Shown piece by piece: positions 51,574 through 53,127 of a stretch of DNA of 53,127 nt. Within the stretch, counting starts at the first letter, position 1. Every line of letters starts with the position of its first letter. This DNA comes from CADBRN01 sp050944685. Lineage in GTDB: Bacteria > Bacillota > Clostridia > Lachnospirales > Lachnospiraceae. The position numbers and the translations under genes are program-made. The notes beneath the pieces were generated by a model. The model was not told the DNA's origin and ran no database searches. It saw only the letters and a list, made by a program, of their open reading frames with translations. The stretch covers positions 1 to 53,127 of the forward strand of contig JBMNRP010000018.1 in the NCBI GenBank assembly GCA_050944685.1, in the 5' to 3' direction.

Positions 51574-52353
51574 TTGAATACGAATTTCGAGGTTCGGAAA
51601 GAACAGATTATGGCGGAGCTGAATAAAAAAGGATCGCTGACCGTAAAAGAACTGGAAGAAATGCTGCATCTGTCTCCGGCGTCGGTTCGGAGACTTGCGG
51701 CCGCCCTGGAAAAAAACGGCGCCGTGCTTCGCGTGCGTGGCGGGATACGTCTGAACTCACGGAGCCAGGATACTTATTCGTTCGATATTCAGGAAAAAGA
51801 AGCATCCGCTGAAAAAACACGGATTGCCCGGTATGCGGTCGGTCAGATCCATGACCGCCAGACGGTGTTTCTTGAGTCGGGCAGCACCTTAATGCAATGT
51901 GCCGTCGCGCTTGCGGAAAGGATCCGCGTGAAAAATTTTTCCGAGGTTACGGTATTTACGAATTCCTACCTCAATATGAAGATTCTGGAATCCGTTACGA
52001 GGACAATTCTGGTCGGCGGAGTTTACCGCTCTGCCCGGCAGGATTTTGCGGGAATCCTGTGCGAACGGATTCTCAGTGAATACTATTTTGACCATGCCAT
52101 CATCGGCGCGGACGCGATTAATCCGAATTACGGGCTGATGGTTCTGGACTTTGATACGGCCAGAATAGATGAGATTCTGACGAAGCAATCTTCGAGACTG
52201 ACGGTTGTCGCACATTCCAGCAAATTCTGGAAAAATTCACTGATCCCGTTTGCATCACTGGATGATGTTTCTTCGATCATTACAGATACGGGCCTGAGCG
52301 ATGAAAAGCTGAGAAGTTACAAAAATGCAGGGTGCGATGTCATTCGTGTATAA
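51574..52353 (+). CDS. DeoR/GlpR-family transcription regulator (right copy)
   Basis: A 259-residue regulator with helix-turn-helix VKELEEMLHLSPASVRRLAA, RVRGGIR wing and sensor domain (FLESGSTLMQCAVALAERIR, VFTNSYLNMK, ILVGGVYRSARQDFAG, HAIIGADAIN). It is a clear paralog of the left copy at 25597-26373, and both end in the same VIRV-type tail. It starts with TTG 51574 after GAGGAGG and lies at the end of the island operon, so it is probably made together with the enzymes, a feedback layout. A terminator follows. Confidence 0.9.
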   Translation: MNTNFEVRKEQIMAELNKKGSLTVKELEEMLHLSPASVRRLAAALEKNGAVLRVRGGIRLNSRSQDTYSFDIQEKEASAEKTRIARYAVGQIHDRQTVFLESGSTLMQCAVALAERIRVKNFSEVTVFTNSYLNMKILESVTRTILVGGVYRSARQDFAGILCERILSEYYFDHAIIGADAINPNYGLMVLDFDTARIDEILTKQSSRLTVVAHSSKFWKNSLIPFASLDDVSSIITDTGLSDEKLRSYKNAGCDVIRV

Positions 52354-52379
52354 ATAAAAGGAAATCGAACTCATTGTCT

Positions 52380-52406
52380 GCGGTCGGTTTCGGCCGCTAT
52401 CTTTTT
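52380..52406 (+). terminator. Terminator at the end of the island
   Basis: GCGGTC (52380-52385) pairs with GGCCGC (52392-52397), one T-G pair, followed by TATCTTTTT. It closes the operon behind the right deoR gene. Confidence 0.7.
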
Positions 52407-52431
52407 GACCTTTTACGGGAAAAAATAATAT
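52405..52431 (+). promoter_or_regulatory. Possible promoter of the thiolase gene
   Basis: TTGACC (52405-52410) and TAATAT (52426-52431) with a short 15-base spacer, overlapping the terminator T run. Confidence 0.35.
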
Positions 52432-52451
52432 CGGTTAAGGAGGAGACATTC

Positions 52452-53127
52452 ATGACTAAAAAAGTAGTGCTGGCCGGTGCCTGTCGAACCGCTGTCGGCA
52501 AGATGGGCGGAGAGCTCAGTACCGTTCCGGCCGTCGATCTGGGTACGATTGTCATTAAAGAAGCGCTGAACCGGGCCGGCGTGGCTCCGGATCAGGTCGA
52601 TGAAGTTCTTATGGGATGCGTCATCCAGGCCGGCCTCGGACAGAACGTTGCGAGACAGGCGTCTGTTTACGCGGGAATTCCCGTGGAGGTTCCGGCGGTG
52701 ACCATCAATGTCGTCTGCGGTTCCGGACTGAACAGCGTCAATATGGCGGCCGATATGATTCGCGCCGGGGAAGCGGATATCATCGTGGCAGGCGGAATGG
52801 AGAGCATGTCCAGAGCGCCGTTTGCCGCCATGAACGCCCGTTTCGGATACCGGATGAACAACGGCGTTTTGGTGGACACGATGATCAAGGACGGCCTCTG
52901 GGACGCGTTCAATGATTATCATATGGGAATCACCGCGGAGAATGTCGCCGAGAGATGGGGGCTGACCCGCGAGGAGCTGGATGCCTTCTCCGTCCGCAGC
53001 CAGAACAGGGCCTGCAAGGCGATCGAAGAGGGACGCTTCAAAGATGAGATCGTACCGGTGACCGTAAAACTGAAAAAGAAGACGGTCGTCGTGGATACCG
53101 ACGAGGGACCCCGTCCGGGATCGACCA
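52452..53127 (+). CDS. thl: Acetyl-CoA acetyltransferase (thiolase), N-terminal part
   Basis: The gene runs past the window end; 225 codons are visible. It joins two acetyl-CoA to acetoacetyl-CoA, the entry step to butyrate, and the hbd product at 24644-25522 would act next. The active-site Cys89 is in NVVCGSGLNSVNMA, and GGMESMSRAPF and LTREELDAFSVRSQNRACKA are family hallmarks. AAGGAGGAG precedes the ATG at 52452. It is separated from the island by a terminator and probably starts a new transcript. Confidence 0.95.
   Translation, partial: MTKKVVLAGACRTAVGKMGGELSTVPAVDLGTIVIKEALNRAGVAPDQVDEVLMGCVIQAGLGQNVARQASVYAGIPVEVPAVTINVVCGSGLNSVNMAADMIRAGEADIIVAGGMESMSRAPFAAMNARFGYRMNNGVLVDTMIKDGLWDAFNDYHMGITAENVAERWGLTREELDAFSVRSQNRACKAIEEGRFKDEIVPVTVKLKKKTVVVDTDEGPRPGST

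Overview
The window looks like chromosome of an anaerobic Bacillota, class Clostridia, most likely Lachnospiraceae-like. This rests on gene content and on signals that can be read directly: strong AGGAGG-type ribosome sites, TTG/GTG starts, near-consensus sigma-A promoters, a CIRCE element, butyrate-pathway genes (hbd, thiolase), an iron alcohol dehydrogenase and a GlpA/GlpB/DUF1667-type trio. Coding DNA is moderately GC-rich by eye, while intergenic promoters are AT-rich. I see no tRNA, rRNA or CRISPR array.

Layout. (1) 1-148: the 3' end of a group II intron (last codons of its reverse transcriptase, domain V, domain VI). (2) 190-225: an intrinsic terminator, then a structured non-coding leader and a promoter. 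(3) 574-6835 (+): fumC, tex, an ABC-F ATPase and a double-Nudix protein. (4) 6862-13161: a Nudix ADP-ribose hydrolase-like gene and a TetR repressor on the minus strand, divergent from an MmpL-type exporter and a secreted heptad-repeat partner; palindromic operators lie in the divergent promoter. (5) 13438-16283 (+): hisC, a NYN/PIN-like RNase gene and dapF. (6) 16291-19169: a rhodanese-TtcA fusion (-), an OhrR-like regulator with thioredoxin (+), and trmO (-). (7) 19314-24514: lon (-) under a sigma-A promoter with a CIRCE operator, divergent from a short UvrA-like ABC protein (+). (8) 24644-26373 (-): hbd and a DeoR-family regulator. (9) 26710-52353 (+): a run of about 25 genes that I read as one large carbohydrate/polyol (possibly N-substituted sugar) catabolic island. 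(10) 52452 to the end: a thiolase truncated by the window edge.

How the island may work. A ribose-type ABC importer (binding protein, double-NBD ATPase, two permeases) brings in the substrate. Mutarotase-like proteins, a xylose-isomerase-like TIM-barrel enzyme and an arabinose/fucose-isomerase-like enzyme remodel the sugar. An FGGY kinase and an APH-fold kinase phosphorylate it. A fructose-bisphosphate-type class II aldolase could split the ketose phosphate, a triose-phosphate-isomerase-like enzyme handles the phosphorylated fragment, and an iron alcohol dehydrogenase reduces the aldehyde fragment. Two zinc-less MDR dehydrogenases and two separate multi-subunit flavin/iron-sulfur oxidoreductase modules do further redox steps. 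Two YjbQ-family proteins of unclear role and two paralogous DeoR regulators, one at each end, complete the set. The substrate cannot be named from sequence; the pathway order is inference.

Most notable signals: the unassigned island itself; an identical operator geometry (TGAGCG-N13-CGCTCA-N12-TATnnT) in front of both the island and the UvrA-like gene; a CIRCE element on lon; a roughly 127-bp element with long matching ends at 35225-35351; and an OhrR-type operator on an ohrR-trxA unit.
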